A stretch of DNA of 52,585 bases from Prosthecobacter sp. GTDB lineage: Bacteria > Verrucomicrobiota > Verrucomicrobiia > Verrucomicrobiales > Verrucomicrobiaceae. This document shows, piece by piece, positions 32,701 through 44,700 of the stretch. Where the stretch lies: the NCBI GenBank assembly GCA_021733925.1, contig JAIPJY010000050.1:1-52585 (forward strand), in the 5' to 3' direction. How positions within the stretch are numbered: the first letter of the stretch is position 1; each line of letters opens with the position of its first letter. Under the pieces are notes generated by a model. It had not been told where the DNA came from. It was given only the letters and a program-made list of their open reading frames with translations, and ran no database searches. The position numbers were made by a program, and so were the translations under genes.

Positions 32701-35700
32701 CTTGGTGCTCACGCAGTTGTTGGCATCACGCGCACGCACTGTGAAGGAGTAGGTCGCAGGTGCGGATCCCGGTGTGCCGCTGATGACGCCCGCTGTGCTA
32801 AGGCTCATGCCCGTTGGCAGAGCGCCGGTGGTGATGTCCCACTGATACGGAGCCGTGCCGCCCGTCGCAGTCATCGTCACCGCCGTGTAGGCCGCATACT
32901 GTGTCGCGTCGGTGAAGGTTCCCGGCGAGATGCTGAGGGTTGGACAGCCCACCGTCAGCGAGTAGCTGCGCAGACCGATGCCGCCGAAGGAATCCGTGGC
33001 GCGAACCGTGAATGGATAGCTCGCAGGCAGCGCCGTGGGAGTGCCACTCAGCACACCAGTCGTGGTGTTCAGCGTCAGACCTGTGGGCATGCCGTTGTTG
33101 CCGGTGTTGGTGATGTCGTAACGTGCCAGCGCTTCACCCAGGCTGAGCGCGCGGTTGTAGAGCACCGCTTCATCCAGCGCGCCGTTCCAGCAGGTGCTCG
33201 TCGTGGCGCTGCCACCCATCACCAGAGGCTGCGTCGAGTGGCTGATCGCGGTGGTGAAGGCTTTCGAGGCGATCTGCACGCCGTTGACGTAAATCCGGAT
33301 GTTGGTGAGGTCATACGTGGCCACCACATGGTTCCAGCTGCCCACCGTCACCGGTGCATCGACAAATTCGGACGTGCCTGCCACCGAGTTCGGGCCATTG
33401 ATCCAGAAGCGCACGGTGCTGGTGCCGCTGCGCTGGATCAAACCGTACCCATTGGTCGGAGCGGTCGTGCTCGATGTCTTCGCGATGATGATTTGATCTG
33501 CCGCAGGCGCAGCGCTGGTCGGACGCACCCAGGCTTCCAGACTGATCTGTACGGGACGCATGACCGACTGATCCGCCACCTGCAGGTAGTCATTCACTCC
33601 ATCAAAGCTGAAGGCGCTGCCGACGAGACCAGTGGTGAATGCCACGCCGTTCATGAGAGCGCCGTTGTTGCCAGCGACCACTTCCGTCGCGCCGTTTTCA
33701 CCCGGCCACCAGGCGGCGGTTCCGGTCAGGGCGGAAGGACCATAGCTCCAGGCATAAGGTGAGGTGCCGCCCGAAGCTGACAGATTCTGCGTGTAGGCTG
33801 CATACTGCGTCGCGGCGGGCAGCGTGGCCGGATTGACGGTCACGATCGCGTTGCTCAGCGTCAGCGTGTAGTTTTGAGTTCCCGAGCAGCCGATGCTGTC
33901 GGTGCTGCGCACTGTAAAGCTGTAGCTGCCAGGTGCGGCGGAGGCGCCGGGCGTGCCGCTGATGACGCCTGCGCTGTTCATCGTCATGCCACTTGGCAGA
34001 GCACCGCTGCTGATGGCATACACATAGCCGCCCGCGCCACCACTGGAGCTAAGCGAGAGCGGATTGTAGGCCACATACTGCGTGGCCACCGCCACCGTGC
34101 CGGGGGTGATGGTGATGGTCGGACAACCGCGGAAGCCGAAGTCGATGGTGTTTTCGGTGTTCGAATTGCCCGAGCTGCCAGGTTCGCCGCCAGCAGTCAG
34201 CGTGATGACCGGACTGATCACCGCCGTGCCGATGCCGCCGGTCTGGATGCCGTTGCTGTCATTGTCACGTCCGTCATCCGAAGTGTCCACCACACCGGAA
34301 GCCAGCGGATAGGCCACTGGAGGAGTGGGAATGCGCACGCGGTAGTTGGCAGGCTGATAGACCGTGAAGCCATACACGCCCGAGCTGTTCGTCGTGGTGC
34401 TGGCGATGACCGTGTTCACCGTGCCGTCGAGAAGTTCCACCGTCACTCCGGAGCCCACGCCGTTTTCGGTGGCGCTGCTGAAGACACCGTCATTGTTGGC
34501 GTCGATGAAGAGCTGATTGCCGAGCTGGATGCCGGAGAACAAGCCGAAGTCGATGCTGAGTTCTGTGTCAGGATTGGTGTCGCCATCGTTCGTCGGCTCC
34601 GTGCCGCTGGCCAGCGTAACGACCGGGCTGTAGAGGTAAGTGCCAGGGCCGCCGGGCTGGCTGCCGTTGTTGTCATTGTTCACGCCGTTGTCCAGCGCAA
34701 CGACGTTGCCTCCGGTCGAAGGAATGCTCGCGGGCGGCGTCACACGCACCACATACTTGCCGTCAGCCAGACCGGTGAAGTTGTAGGCACCGGCGGAGTT
34801 GGTGGTCGTGGTGGCGATCAAAAGGTCATCCGCATCTCCGGCGGTGTCATTGATGCTGCGGAAGAGGTCCACCGTGACGCTGCTGATGCCGATTTCCGGA
34901 TTCGTACCCGTGTCGCGCACGCCGTTGTTGTTTGCATCGTTCCACACCAGATTGCCGAGGGTCAGCGTGGCGGTGGTGTTCACCTGGCAGAGATAAACAA
35001 GGTCAGCCGCGACTGCATTGGTGCTGCTGCCGCCGGAGAGCGCGATGCTCGCAGTGTCGATCTGCGACTGCGTGGCGCCATTGGCCACACGGAAGTGATA
35101 GGTGAACTGGCGCCACAGCGGCTGCGTGCTGCTGGCGGTGGCTTCCGTCCAGTTGTTGTAATCGGAAGCGCCAAAGGCCGAGTAGGCCACCGTGCCACCA
35201 TTGTATCCGCAGCACTGGCTCACGCCGGGTGCGGTGGCGCTCATTTCACCCTGCGGCACCGTGTAGTATTGATAGAGGCCCGGTGTGGCTCCGGTGATGA
35301 CCTGGAAGATCTGCGCGTTGGCACCGAGATTCCACAGGATCGAAGCCGCACCTGATGAGGCGCTGGAGGCCCACACGCTCAGTTCGTATTCTTTGCCGGC
35401 CTGCAGCACGGTGCTCCAGCCGCCGCCGCCCGCAGGCAGCAGATTGACGGCGGAGTTCGTGCCCTGCAGCAGCACCATGCGTTTGCCATGGCGGCTCTTC
35501 ACACTCTCCACCCATGAAACTTTGGAGCCGCTGCTGCCTGCCGCGACCTGCACACGCTGAATGGGTTCGCCGATGCCGCTGGTGCCGTTGGTACCGCCGA
35601 GCCACTGATAGGCATTGATGCCGGAGCCAAAGGTGGTGCCCGTGCCGTCATAGCCCAGCACGCTCGTCGCAGTGCCCGTCGCATTTGGCAGTCCGAGCAG

Positions 35701-38700
35701 TTCAAAGCTCGGGTTGTCGATGAGATTGGTGATCTGACATGGGTTGGCATTGGCAAAACCGATGTCGATGGTGCTGTCGAAGTCGGTGTCGTCTCCATCA
35801 ACGCCAGCGCCGGCCTCCGTGTTCGGATAGAGGGTGATCAGCGGCGTGACCACGGCGAGTCCGGACACCGCTTGAATGCCGTTGTTGTCATTGTTGACGC
35901 CGTTGTCCAGGTTCACCTGGCTGGTGCTGACCTTCGGATAATACGTCGGCGGTGTGGGGATGCGCACGTAGTAGGTGGCAGGAGCAAGGCCGTTGAAGAG
36001 ATACGCACCATCGGAGTCGGTGGTGGTGGAGGCCAGCAGCACGTCATCGCCGCTGCCGTTGTTCACCACGCCATTGATGCCCGGCGACCAGAGCTGGATG
36101 GGCAGATTGGGCACGCCGCTTTCACTGGCACCGCGCAGGCCGTTGTCGTCCATGTCCACCCACACCTGATTGCCGATGCCCATGCCTTTGATGTTGTAGG
36201 TCACCGCAGTCGCGGTGCTCTGGCAGCTGTAGGCGTCCGTGGCGCGAACGGTGACGGTGTAGGTGCCGAGCGTCGTCGGCGTGCCGCTCACGCTGCCATT
36301 GCTGGCGAGGCTGAGTCCGGGCGGCAGACTACCACTGACCAGCACAAACGAATAGGGCGCGGTGCCGCCGCTGCCGGTGATGTTTTCGGCGAAGCTGGTT
36401 TGGAGATAGCCGTTGGACGGTGCGGTGCCGCCCACCGTGATCACCGGACAGACCGGCGTGGTGGTGTAAGTGCGTGAACCCGCGCAGCCGTTCGCGTCGG
36501 TGGCGGTGAGGGTGAATGTGACCGGCGTGTTCTCGGTGGCCGTGCCGCTGAGAACACCCGTGCTGCTGTTGATGCTCAGCCATGCGGGCAGGCCCGTGGC
36601 ACTCCATGTCAGCGGCGTCGCGCTGGTGCCGCTGGTGGTGATCGTCTGCGAGTAGCTGAGGCCAAGGAACGGCGCAGGCAGCGTGGTCGGGCTGAGTGTG
36701 ATCACCGGGCAGACCTTCACCTGATAGGTGGCGCTGCCCAGACATCCCGTTGAATCCGTGATGCCCACCGTGATGCTGGAGCTGCTGCCGTCTCCCGTCG
36801 CGGCGGTACCGCTGAGGACGCCGTCGCTGGAAAGTGTGATTCCGGCAGGGAGCGTGCCGCTGCTCAGCGTGTAAGTGTAGGGCCCGGTGCCGCCGCTGCT
36901 CGCCAGAGCCTGCGAATACGCGGTGCCCGCCGTGGCGCTCGGCAGCGTGCCCGGGGTCACGGTGAAGATGGTGCAGCGTGGGTCCAGGGTGTAAATCTGC
37001 GTGGTCGAACAACCGTTGGCATCGGTGGCTTGGAGCGTGAAGTTGCCCGGGCTGTTGTCCGTCGGTGTGCCAGTGAGCTTGCCGGTAGCGGCATTCAGTG
37101 TGCACCAGGCAGGCAGGTCACCGCTGACAACGCTGTATTGATAGGGAGCCGTGCCGCCCGTGGCAGCAACCGTCTGCGAATACTCCTGCCCCACCGTCGC
37201 CGGAGGCAAGGTGGCAGGCGACAGGGTCATGGCGGGGCAGACTTGCAGCGCCGGCCAGACCTGAGAGCCGACGCAGCCATTGGCATCGGTGGCGGTGATG
37301 GTGAAACTGACCCCGACGCCGTTCGCCGCAGTGGGCGTGCCGCTGATGACAGCAGTGGTCGCATTCAGCGAGAGTCCCGCAGGCAGGACGCCACCGGAGA
37401 CTCCCCAGACATAATCCAGCCAGCCCGTCACCGGCTGCAGAGCCAGGTTTGGGCCGGACCACTGCAACTTCATCACCGCCTGACCCGCGGCTTCATAATA
37501 TTCCACGCGGATGGGCACCACGACGCCTGCGGTCAGATTCACCGTGGCGGTGTAGTTGGTGGCGGACTGATCCTGCCATTTGTCAATGACCAGCGTGTTG
37601 TTCACCCAGACGCGGACGCCGTCATCGCTCGTACTTTGGAAGGTGTAGGTGCCCGTGGTCGCCGGACGGACAAATCCGCTCCAGCGAACTGAAAAGCGGT
37701 CCACTGGAACCAGCGCATCCGGCGTGCCATCAGCCCAGTCATAATTGATGGAAGCCTCCTGGCGTGTCAGCACCAGCGTTCTGAAGTCCGACCCCGAGAA
37801 ATACTGGCCGGTCAGACCGGAAGTCGGAGAGGCGCTGAGCGCCTGGCTGTAAGGCACACCCACCGTGGCAACCGCGGGGGAAGCCGGAGTGATAGTGACG
37901 GCGGGGCACACAGGTGGCAGCGTGTAGGTCCGTGAGGCGGAGCAAAGATTGGCATCCGTGGCGGTGACGGTGAAGGTGACGGCGGTGGAGTTTGTCGGCG
38001 TCCCTGACAGCACGCCGGTGCTTTCATTCAGATACAACCATGCAGGCAGGCCCGTGGTGCTGTACACCACCGGCATGGCGGTCGTGCCGGAAGACGTGAT
38101 CGTCTGGGCGTATGGCGAACCAATCACCGGCGGTGGCAGTGTGGTGGGGTTCACGGTGATCACCGGGCAGATCTTGATCTTCAGCGTCTGATCTCGGAAG
38201 CAGGTGTTCGCATCGATGGCGCGCACGGTGACGGTGGTGCCGTTCACTCCACTTGTGGAAGCCGTCGGCGTACCGCTGATGCTGCCCGTGCTGCTGATGC
38301 TCAAACCTTCCGGCCACGTGCCAGAGGACGTGCTCCAGGTGTAAGGTGTCGCGCTGCTGCCGCTGGCGCTCATGGTTTGTTCATACGCAGTGCCCACGAG
38401 GCCGCTGGTCAGCGTTGTGGGCGTCATCGCGATGACCGGGCAGGAGCGGAAACCAAAGTCGATGGTGTTTTCAAAGCTCGAGCTTCCTGTGGAGCCCGGC
38501 TCCGTTCCGGCAGCCAGCGTGATCACCGGACTGATCGTTGCCGTGCCAGCGCCGCCGTTCTGCGCGCCGTTGCTGTCATTGTCCACGCCATTGTCCTCAT
38601 AGACCGTGAGCGTGGCGGATGTATAGATCGCAGGCGGCGTGGGAATGTTGACCCGATAGGTTCCAGGTGCCTGACCGCCGAAGAAGTAAGCGCCGCTGGC

Positions 38701-41700
38701 GTCGGTCGTCGTGGTCAGCAGCACGTTGTTCGTGGTGCCATCCAGCAGCTGCACCGTGATGTTTTCCTGACCGGATTCGGTGTTGGAGTCATAGAGGCCG
38801 TCGCCATTGAGATCGGCAAACACGAGGTCACCCACGCTCACTCCGTCACCCAGGGCGAAGTCGACGGTGAAGTCGGTGTTGGTGTTGGAGTCGCCATCGT
38901 TCACGGACTCCGTGCCGGGGATCAGCGTGAGCATCGGGCTGTAGATCGGCGTGCCGGGTCCGCCGGGCTGCATGCCGTTGTTGTCATTGTCCACGCCGTT
39001 GTCCAGGGCCACCACCACGCCGGAGGTCAGCGGCAGTGAGGCCGGTGGGATGACCTGCACGTAGTAGAGGCCCGAAGGGAGATCGCTGAAGATATAGACA
39101 CCGCTGCTGGTGATCGTGACCGGTGTGCCGATCTCGTAGTCCGCATTTTCGCCGGTGCCGCCGCGCACGCCGTCCGCGCCTGGATGGAAGAGATGCGCCA
39201 CCGCGCCCACAGCACCCGGCTCGCCGTAGTCTTTGATGCCGTTGCGATTCGTGTCCTGCCACACCGAATTGCCCAGGCAAAGCCGTGTGTCCGCCACATC
39301 CACCTTTTGGAACACCATCGAGTCTTCCAGGCCGTAGGGATTGTCACCGTAGACGCCCATCGTCGTGCCGTCTGCGGAAATGCCGTCACCACCATTGTAA
39401 AGATTCCAGAAGGAGTAGGCGTTGTCCTGCGCCACGTGGCCGTCAGAGACGAGCAGGTCTGAAATGCGTGTGTACAAATCCGCCGGCGTGTCCCACATCA
39501 CCGCAAAGCTGCCGGTGGAGGCGCTGCTGTACAAGGTGCCGAGCACGCGGCCAGTGTCGCTCACCGCACCGACGATGCCGCCCAGACTGTCCTGTGGCAG
39601 GATGCGTGGCAGATTGGTCCGAGTGCTGGACTCCGTGTCATACACAAACGGTGTCGGCACGCCGGAAAGGCGCTGGCTGGAACCAATGTAGCGTCCGCTC
39701 GGGCTGATGCGGCCTGCGTTCAACGAACCGCCCGTGAAAGTGACCACCACGGTGCTGTAGCCTGCTGCAGGGCTGCCGCTGAGAACTTTGCCCACGCCGC
39801 TGCTGTCCGTCACCAGCAGCATGGTGCCATCAGCGGAGGCATCGATCACTTCACGCACTCCGGAGATCTGGGTCCATGCGCGCGTGTTGAGATTCCAGTA
39901 ACCACCTTGCGCCAGGACGGGGCGGCCGGGACCGTCAGGGTCCACGGTGCCGAAGGCATAGGCGCTGTCACTGGTCAGCGCGGATGGGATGGCGCTCATG
40001 CTGAGGTTTGAATCATACGGCGTCAGCAGCCGCACCGTGGTGCCGCTGGCCTGGCTGTAGAACCATGGGACGATGCTCAGCTTGCTGCCCGTGGTCCATT
40101 TTTCATAGCCCACCGTATCGCCGCTGTCGTTGACATCACGGCCCATGGCATACGGATGCTTGCTGTCCAGCAGCGGCACATTCACATTCACATTCGTGAG
40201 CGTGTTCATGACGAAGGCGTAGGAGTTCTTGGCCACGCGGATGCCGGTGATCCAGCGTCCGTTCGGCGACATGTTGTAAAGGCAGGTGCCCACGTTGTTG
40301 TTTTCACCGCCGAGCACGTCGCGTCCGAGACGTGTCACCAGGTAGGCGCCGCCGACGCTTTGATTGAGCGTGGTGGGGCAGTTGATGGCGGCGGCGGAAA
40401 TGATGATGCTGCGCGTGATCGTGGTCTGGCAGGAATTGGAGTCGGTGACGTTCACCGTGAGGGTGGAAGTGCCTGCGACAGTTGGCGTGCCGCTGATCGC
40501 ACCGGTGGAGGTGTCGAAGTTCAGGCCTGCGGGCATCGAACCGCCCGTGATCTCGTAGGTGTAAGGAGCGATGCCGCCTGCCGTGATGAAGGTCTGTGCA
40601 TAGCTGGAGCCCACCATGCCCACGGCCAGCGTGCCGGGGCTGACGCTGATGACGGGGCACTGTGGCGTGATCGTGTAGCTGAGCGAACCCACACAGCCGT
40701 TTGCGGACGTGGCGCTGATGACAAAGGTGCATGACACCGCGTTCGTGGGCGTACCGCTCAGCACGCCGGTGCTCGCATTGAAGGTCACTCCGGCTGGCAG
40801 CGTGCCGCTGACGAAGGCAAAGACATAGGGCGCAGTGCCGCCGCTCGCGGACAGTGTCTGTGACGAACTCACCCCGACGGTCCATGTCGTGGTGAGGGGA
40901 GACAGGGAGATGACGGGGCAGATTTTGAGGCTGATGACCTGATCCTTCAGACAGCCGTTGGCAGCCATGCTGCGCACCGTGAAGCTGCTGCCGGCGCCAT
41001 TGGCAGTCGTGGGCGTACCACTGATGACGCCGCTGCTGCTGAGCAGAAGTCCTGCGGGCAGCGTGCCGTTGCTGATCGAGTAAGTGTAGGGCGAGGTGCC
41101 GCCGCTGGAGGCGAGGGCCTGGCTGTAAAAGCTGCCGACCGTGGCCAACGCCGCCGAGGTGGGCGTCACGCTGATGGCCGGGCAGACCTGCAGAGTCAAC
41201 GTCTTGAAAGCCTGGCAGCCATTGGCATCCGTGGCGCGGAAGGTGAGGCTGGTGCCGCTGGCATTCACCGCCGTGGGTGTGCCGGAAATAACGCCGGTGC
41301 TGCTGCCAAGAGTGAGGCCCGTCGGCAGCGTGCCGCTGGTCAGTGCCCAGGTGTAAGCGGCACTGCCACCACTGGCGGTCAGCGCCTGCGAGTAGGCCGA
41401 ACCCACGACGCCCTGCGCCAATGAAGAAGGCAGGATGCTGATGGTCGGGCAGACGGGTGCGAGGGTGCATGCCTGTGTTTTGGCGCAGCCATTGGCGTCC
41501 GTGGCACGCACGGTGAAGGCTGCGGTGGTCGTGTTGTTTGGCGTACCGCTGATCACCCCTGCGGAGCTCAGCGTGGCCCATGCGGGCAGCGAACCACTGG
41601 CCAGCGTGAAGGTGTAAGGTGAGGCGCCGCCGCTCGCAGAAACAGTCTGCGAATATGCCACACCCACCGTTGGCGTGGTCAGTGTCGCAGGCGCGAGTGT

Positions 41701-44700
41701 GATCACCGGGCAGACTTGCAGCGCCAGAGTTTGTGATCCCTGGCAGCCATTGGCATCATTGACCCGCACGATGATGGAGGTTGCCGGGCTGGCCGTTGCC
41801 GTCGGCGTGCCGCTGATGACTCCGGTGCTCGAATTGAGCGAGAGACCTGTGGGCAGTGAGCCGCTGATGATCGTCCATGAACTGAAGGGTGCGGTGCCAC
41901 CACTGGCGGCCAGGGACTGCGAGTAAGCCGTACCCACCGTGCCTTGTCCAAGTGTGGTGGGGCTGATGGTGATCGTCGCGCATGACGGCGTGAGCGTGTA
42001 TGCGCGTGTGCCGGTGCAGCCGTTCGCATCCGTGACACCCAGCGTGAAAGTGGCTGAGGTGGTGGTGGTCGGCGTGCCGCTGAGCACCCCTGCACTGCTC
42101 AGTGTGGCCCAGGTGGGCAGCGTGCCGCTGACCAACGTGTAAGTGTAAGGAGCAGCACCGCCGGAAGTCGTGATCGTCTGAGAATACGCCGTGCCCACCG
42201 TCGCAACGCTCAAAGTGGTGGGAGAAAGCGTGACGACCGGGCAGATCTGCAGCGAGTAGGTCTTCGTGGCGGCGCACGAGTTGGCGCTGTCCGTGGCGGA
42301 GATGGTCACGTTGACTCCACCCGCATTGCCAGTGGTGGGTGTGCCGCTGAGAACTCCCGCGCTGCTCAGTGTCAAGCCCGCTGGCAGCGTGCCGCTGGTG
42401 ACCGACCAGGTGTAGCTCGATGAGCCACCGGAGGCGGAGAGCGTTTGTGAATACGCACTGCCCACGGTGCCCAGCGGCAGTGTGTCATTGGCGATGGTGA
42501 TGACCGGGCAGCCCATGGCAAAGGTCATGGCGCGAGAGCCCTGACAGCCATTCGCATCCGTGGCGCGGATGGTGACGGTGCCGCTGGTCTGGCTGGTGGG
42601 CGTACCACTCACCACACCGGTGGAAGCATTGAGTGAGAGCCCTGCTGGCAGCGAGCCGCTGACCACTGCAAATGTATAAGCCGCAGAACCACCCGAGGGC
42701 GTGATGGTCTGCGAGTAAGCGACACCCACCGTACCCGAGGCCGGAGTGGTGGGAGCGAGAGTGATGGCCGGGCAGATTTGCAGCGTCACCGCCCGTGTGC
42801 CCTGGCAGCCATTGGCATCATTCACGCGGAAGGTGATCGTGGTCGCCGGACTGGCGGACGCCGTCGGCGTACCGCTGACGACCCCCGTGCTGGCATTGAG
42901 TGTGAGGCCTGCCGGCAGCGTACCACCTGTGATGGTCCAGGTGCCGTAGGGAGCGATGCCGCCGCTGGCAGAGAGCGTCTGCGAGTAAGCCGTACCCACA
43001 GTGCCTGCGGCCAGTGCCGAAGGTGTGACGGTGATCGTCGGACACTGTGGCGTGAGTGTGTAGGCGAGCGTGGCCGAGCAGCCATTGGCATCCGTGTAGC
43101 GCAGCGTGAAAATGGAAGTCGCGGTGCTGGTGGGCGTTCCGCTGAGCACCCCTGCTGCAGTCAGCGAAGCCCAGGCAGGCAGCGTGCCGCTGGCCAGGGT
43201 GCAGGTGTAAGGCCCGGTGCCGCCGCTGGCGGTGATGGTTTTCGAATACGAGGTGCCAACCGTCGCCCCGGTCAGCGTGGTGGGTGAGAAGGTGATGACC
43301 GGACAGATCTGCAACGTGATGGCGCGCGTGCCCTCGCAGCCATTGGCGTCATTCACCTGCACCGTGACCGAAGTGGATGGACTTGCAGAAGCCGTCGGCG
43401 TGCCGCTGATGACACCGGTGCTCGCATTGAGTGTCAGGCCCGCTGGCAGCGTTCCTGCGGTGACGGCCCACCCGCTGTAAGGTGCGATGCCGCCCGTGGC
43501 GGAAAGTGTCTGCGAGTAGGAGCTGCCGACGGTGCCGGTGGCCAGCGTTGCAGGCGTGATGGTGACGGTCGGGCAGACCGGTGTCACGGTGTAGGAAAGT
43601 GTATTGGAGCAACCATTGGCATCCGTGACAAGAACGGTGAAGGTGGACGCCGTGTCGCTGTTCGGTGTACCGCTGAGAACGCCTGCGGAACTCAGCGTGG
43701 CCCATGAAGGCAGCGAGCCGCTGGCCAATGTGTAAGTGTAGGCTGCAGCACCGCCGGATGCCGTGAGCGTTTGTGAATACGCCGTGCCCACGGTGGGTGT
43801 CGGCAGGATCGAAGGCGTCACTGCGATGATCGGGCAGATTTGCAGCGTCACCACCTGCGAGCCCTGGCAGCCGTACGCATCATTCACACGAACGGTCACG
43901 GAAGTCGAAGGGCTGGCGGAGGTCGTCGGCGTGCCGCTGATGATGCCGGTGCTCGAATTCAGAGTGAGACCTGAAGGCAACGTGCCGCTGGTCACGGTCC
44001 ATGAGGTGTAAGCTGCTGTACCGCCGCTCGCATTCAGGGTCTGCGAGTAGGCGGTGCCCACCGTTCCCGCAGTCAGCGTGCTCGGCGAAATGCTGATCGT
44101 CGGACAGGCAGGAGTGACGGTGTAGGACTGTGTTTTGGTGCAACCGGCGGCATCCGTGGCGCGCACGCTGAAGGTCGCTGCGGCGGAGCTGGTGGGAAGA
44201 CCGCTGATCGTGCCGCTGCTTGCGCTCAGAGTCAGCCCGGCCGGCAGCGAACCGCTCGTGATCGCCCATGTGTATGGAGAGACACCACCTGCTGCGCTGA
44301 GCGTTTGTGAGAAACTGATGCCGACGGCCGGCGTGTTGAGCGAGGCAGGAGTGACCGTCACCGCCGGGCAGGTCGGAGTCATGCTGATGGCCAGCGTGCC
44401 GGTGCAGCCTTTCGCATCCGTCGCACGCAGCGTGAAGCTGGTAGCGCTGGAACTGGTGACGGTTCCCGAGATGACACCCGAGCTGGAATTCAGCGTGAGA
44501 CCGGCAGGCAGCGCCCCGGTGGCGACCGCGTAGGTGTAGGGTCCGTTGCCGCCGCTTGCAGTCACCGTCTTTGAGTAGGCGGTGCCGACTGTAGGAGCGG
44601 CCAACGTGGTCGGAGTCAGCGTGATGGTGCTGCAAGTCACATTGAAGAGGTAGTCTTCCACTTCACCCGGGCCGCTGGCACCGGAGGGGCCGGGATTGGT

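Noticed and set aside
27240-39010. Regularly recurring 30-bp repeats as a possible CRISPR array
   Set aside because: They are coding, spaced hundreds of bases apart and all in frame with Asp/Asn-rich loops of the giant protein. No cas genes are present.
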